From positions 62,001 to 126,000 of the forward strand of contig CAVPLH010000010.1 in assembly GCA_963705955.1 (NCBI GenBank): a stretch of 64,000 bases of DNA. The letters run 5' to 3'. A program made the translations under genes and the position numbers. The stretch comes from WHSW01 sp963705955. Lineage in GTDB: Bacteria > Actinomycetota > Thermoleophilia > Solirubrobacterales > 70-9. Shown piece by piece: positions 61,563 to 64,000 of the stretch (positions within the stretch are counted from its first letter, which is position 1; each line of letters opens with the position of its first letter). The notes beneath the pieces were generated by a model, which searched no databases, had not been told where the DNA came from, and was given only the letters and a program-made list of their open reading frames with translations.

Positions 61563-62905
61563 GGTTGGTTGGCGGACTGGTCCTTGGGTTTCTGCGGGTT
61601 CGGCGCCGGCTGGGACTCGGACGCCCCCGACGGCGGCACGACCGAGCCCGCTCCGGAGCCGGACGTTACCGGTGCGACCTCGGCGAGATCGTCAGCCTGG
61701 CTCTGCAGCGCGACCGAGAGGGCGGAGGTGTCGCCGATCAGCCACAGGTGGTTGTAGACGGCGCGGGTCGGGTCGTCCACGTAGCCCGGCTTCAGGTCGA
61801 GCAGGTATCCGCGCAACGCCGCCGGGAGGGCGCCGCCGTCGTCGGTGAGCAGCAGGGGCCCCCAGGTGCCGCTCGCGGACAGCGGCGCCGCGGCCGCGGC
61901 GTCGAGCGGGCGGTCGACGTTGGCGATCACGAAGCCGTGTCCGGGATCGTTGATGTTCCAGCCGAAACTGCCGTCGGCGAACCGCGCGAACGCGATCGCG
62001 TTCTCGACCGGCCCGTCGGCGCCGACGCGCCGGGCGCCCGGGGCGAGCTTCTCGATTTCGACGAGCGTCTTCGCGGATATCGCCGAGCGGGGCCCGAGGA
62101 CGTAGACCGGAGTCTGCCGGTGATCGGAGAGCGCCTTTCGGGTCGCGTCCGGGACGCCGGCGCGGTCCACGAAGAGAACCGGGTCGCCCGAGCGCGCGGC
62201 CCAGCCCGCGGCCGGCATCGCGTAGGCCGGCTCGTCCGAGCTCGCGACCAGCACGTGGTCGGGCTTCCCGGCCAGCCGCTCACGAAGGCGGTCGATCTGC
62301 ACCGCGAGCTCGGCCGGGTCGTTGCCCTTCAGCTCGAGCGCCTCGAACCCCTCCGGGTTCGCCGCGGCGCCGACGACGAAGACCTGGCGCCCGGCGGTCG
62401 CCGCCGAGCCCTGAGGGTCCAGTGACCGCAGGGCGGCGGAGGTGACCGCCGGGAGGTGGCCCGACTCGGTGATCAGCACCGGGGCGCCGACCGGGTCGGC
62501 GACCAGCGATGCAGCGGCGATTCCTGCCTGCCATTCGCCCGCGTCGACCAGGGTCACCGCGTCCGGCCCGGGGATGCCGCCGGTCGAAGGGTCGACCGCG
62601 AGCGCGACCCCGGCCGCGTCGGCGACCGGGTCCGCTCCCCCGACCCTGGTCGTGTTCTTGGTCGCGAAGGCCGGGAAGCCGAGGTCCTGGGTGTCGGCGG
62701 AGGTCTGGGTCGGCGCCTCGACGACGATTCGCGGGGCCGGTGCCTGGGCGGCGATCTGCTGCTCCGTCTGGTCGCCGGCGCTCAGCAGGTAGGCCGCGAC
62801 GCCGCCCGCGGCGAGCACCGCGACGATGACGAGGACGCTCGCCAGACGATGCCGGGAGAGCCAGTGCCCGAGATCGGAGAAGAAGTAGCGGATCGCGGTG
62901 AGCAC
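61559..62905 (-). CDS. Membrane-anchored cell-wall-binding repeat 2 (CWB2)-like protein
   Basis: The product has 448 residues. N-terminal anchor (LASVLVIVAVLAAGGVAAYL), then about three CWB2-like repeats recognisable by RVGGADPVADAAGVALAVDP, LVADPVGAPVLITESGHLPA, VFVVGAAANPEGFEALELKG and PVYVLGPRSAISAKTLVEIE, with GFVIANVDRPLDAAAAAPLS and a Pro/Ser-rich end. CWB2 modules bind anionic wall polymers in Firmicutes. First gene of the coupled operon with the 77-residue protein and methyltransferase. GTG 62905. Confidence 0.8.
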   Translation of the reverse strand: MLTAIRYFFSDLGHWLSRHRLASVLVIVAVLAAGGVAAYLLSAGDQTEQQIAAQAPAPRIVVEAPTQTSADTQDLGFPAFATKNTTRVGGADPVADAAGVALAVDPSTGGIPGPDAVTLVDAGEWQAGIAAASLVADPVGAPVLITESGHLPAVTSAALRSLDPQGSAATAGRQVFVVGAAANPEGFEALELKGNDPAELAVQIDRLRERLAGKPDHVLVASSDEPAYAMPAAGWAARSGDPVLFVDRAGVPDATRKALSDHRQTPVYVLGPRSAISAKTLVEIEKLAPGARRVGADGPVENAIAFARFADGSFGWNINDPGHGFVIANVDRPLDAAAAAPLSASGTWGPLLLTDDGGALPAALRGYLLDLKPGYVDDPTRAVYNHLWLIGDTSALSVALQSQADDLAEVAPVTSGSGAGSVVPPSGASESQPAPNPQKPKDQSANQP

Positions 62906-62987
62906 GGGCGGGGAAACTTACGCGAGCTTGCGAGGTCCGCCTGCCGCCGGCCCTCCGACCCTGCGCGGCGGTATCCTCCATCCGTGG

Positions 62988-63003
62988 TTGACTGACCAGT
63001 CAA
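62988..63003. promoter_or_regulatory. Second copy of the TTGACT-N4-AGTCAA palindrome
   Basis: TTGACT-GACC-AGTCAA (symmetry extends to TTGACTG-AC-CAGTCAA) lies 65 bp before the acyl-CoA dehydrogenase start. It has the same core as 57107-57122, pointing to one regulator for both beta-oxidation loci. Confidence 0.6.
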
Positions 63004-63067
63004 TCGGTGAGCCTGAACACCGACAGCGGGCGCGCTCGCAGAGGCGGCCCCAGGAGGACCGATCGCC

Positions 63068-64000
63068 GTGGATTTCGCATTGAACCCGGAGCAACTCGAG
63101 TTCAAGGCCAAGTGCCGTCGCTTTGCGAGCGACGTCATTCGCCCCGTCGCCCACCGGCACGATGCCGACGAATCGACGCCGTGGGAGGTGATGAAGGCGG
63201 CGCGCGAGCAGGGCCTGCACGGCATCGATCACCTGCGGCGGATGGGCTCTGACCCCGACGGGATGCTCGGGATCATCTCCGCCGAGGAGCTTCACTGGGG
63301 TTGCGCGGGGATCGCGCTCGGGATCTCCGGCTCCGGCCTCGCCGCCGCCGGGATCGCCGCCTCGGGAACCCCCGAGCAGATCGCCCGCTGGGTCCCCGAA
63401 TGCTTCGGCGTCGGTGACGAGATCCGGCTCGGCGCCTACGCCGTGACCGAGCCGCAGGCCGGCTCGGACGTCAAGAGCCTGCGGACGACCGCGAGGCGCG
63501 ACGGCGACGAATGGGTCCTGAACGGCAACAAGGTCTTCATCACCAACGGCGGGATCGCCGACGTCCACGTCGTCGTCGCCACCGTCGACCCGGCGCTCGG
63601 CCATCGCGGGCAGGCGTCGTTCGTGGTCGGCAAGGGCACGCCCGGCCTGCGCCAGGGCAAGAAGGAGTCGAAGATCGGGATCCGCGCCTCGCACACCGCC
63701 GAGGTGGTGCTCGAGGACTGCAGGATCCCGGTCGAGAACCTGCTCGGGGGGACCGAGAAGCTGGAGCGCAAGCTGGAGCGGGCCCGGTCCGGCGAGTCCT
63801 CCGGGCGCGCCTCGAACGCGCTCGCCACGTTCGAGCTCACGAGGCCGATCGTCGGCGCGTCGGCGCTGGGCATCGCCCAGGCCGCCTACGAGTGGACGCT
63901 CGGCTACCTCGGCAACGGGGCGGGCACGGTCGACCCGTTCGAGTCGGCGCTCGACGAGAGCTCGACCGCGGGCGAGCCGCCGCTCCGCCGCCAGGGCAAC
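63068..64000 (+). CDS. Acyl-CoA dehydrogenase, partial (3' end beyond window)
   Basis: At least 311 residues, open at the right edge. GTG 63068 follows AGGAGG at 10 bases. Acyl-CoA dehydrogenase features: FALNPEQLEFKAKCRRFASD, LGAYAVTEPQAGSDVKSLRT (substrate/FAD motif), NGNKVFITNGGIADVHVVVA, KIGIRASHTAEVVLEDCRIP and VGASALGIAQAAYEWTLGYL. The flavoenzyme introduces the alpha-beta double bond in acyl-CoA. The frame contains no stop to 64000. The upstream palindrome links it to the thiolase/hydroxyacyl-CoA dehydrogenase pair. Confidence 0.93.
   Translation, partial: MDFALNPEQLEFKAKCRRFASDVIRPVAHRHDADESTPWEVMKAAREQGLHGIDHLRRMGSDPDGMLGIISAEELHWGCAGIALGISGSGLAAAGIAASGTPEQIARWVPECFGVGDEIRLGAYAVTEPQAGSDVKSLRTTARRDGDEWVLNGNKVFITNGGIADVHVVVATVDPALGHRGQASFVVGKGTPGLRQGKKESKIGIRASHTAEVVLEDCRIPVENLLGGTEKLERKLERARSGESSGRASNALATFELTRPIVGASALGIAQAAYEWTLGYLGNGAGTVDPFESALDESSTAGEPPLRRQGN

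Overview
The window is high-GC (about 70% by eye) chromosomal DNA of an actinomycete. The best fit is the class Thermoleophilia, order Solirubrobacterales. This rests on the codon style, an F420-type LLM oxidoreductase, a DUF4235 protein, secreted proteins built on short AKDLGPDSVG-like repeats, and a fatty-acid/CoA-rich gene set. The placement is inference; no rRNA is present.

Layout. 0-18.5 kb is ordinary core sequence: an RlmD/TrmA-type methyltransferase running off the left edge, a histone-H1-like protein, an EEP-fold hydrolase back to back with ornithine carbamoyltransferase (argF), tRNA-Glu, lgt, a secreted S15-like hydrolase, a class III alcohol dehydrogenase/MBL-hydrolase pair, tRNA-Val, a lipid-modification operon (COG2907 oxidoreductase, DUF1365, cyclopropane synthase, hydrolase), a membrane protein of glycosyltransferase type, an FAH-family hydrolase and tRNA-Asp.

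18.6-30.04 kb is bounded by the intact tRNA-Asp and an exact 60-bp copy of its 3' part, the signature of an element integrated at a tRNA gene. Its cargo is a secreted repeat protein, a K+ channel, membrane proteins, a PucR-type regulator and a tightly coupled four-gene operon (Baeyer-Villiger/flavin monooxygenase, SDR, WS/DGAT acyltransferase, alpha/beta hydrolase) that recalls the mycobacterial mymA locus. No integrase is recognisable, and a broken MarC-like gene lies near the right end.

30-33 kb carries two tandemly duplicated secreted proteins made of 17-residue YadA-head-like repeats. Each is followed by a hairpin whose stem differs between copies by compensatory changes. 33-45.4 kb is a mixed region: NTF2-like protein, secreted proteins, a degenerate hydrolase, a PLP dehydratase, a class V aminotransferase, a GAP-family protein, an ArsR/SRPBCC pair and a large LuxR (LAL) regulator. 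45.5-50.7 kb holds a Tat-exported flavin amine oxidase, a ferritin, an enolase-fold/flavodoxin-fold pair and an alcohol dehydrogenase. 50.7-54.4 kb is a three-gene overlapping operon (Orn/Lys/Arg decarboxylase, pentein-fold amidinohydrolase, M20 carbamoylase) that could form an arginine-to-putrescine route. 54.5-64 kb has a CNNM/CBS protein, beta-oxidation genes (3-hydroxyacyl-CoA dehydrogenase, thiolase, acyl-CoA dehydrogenase) sharing a TTGACT-N4-AGTCAA palindrome, paired lipoproteins, and a CWB2-protein/small protein/methyltransferase operon.

A striking property of the sequence is at least ten single-base frameshifts in otherwise well-conserved genes, nearly all of them one extra base. The simplest reading is residual insertion errors in the assembly rather than gene decay. 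Frameshifted genes are annotated over their full reconstructed span, with the break position given.
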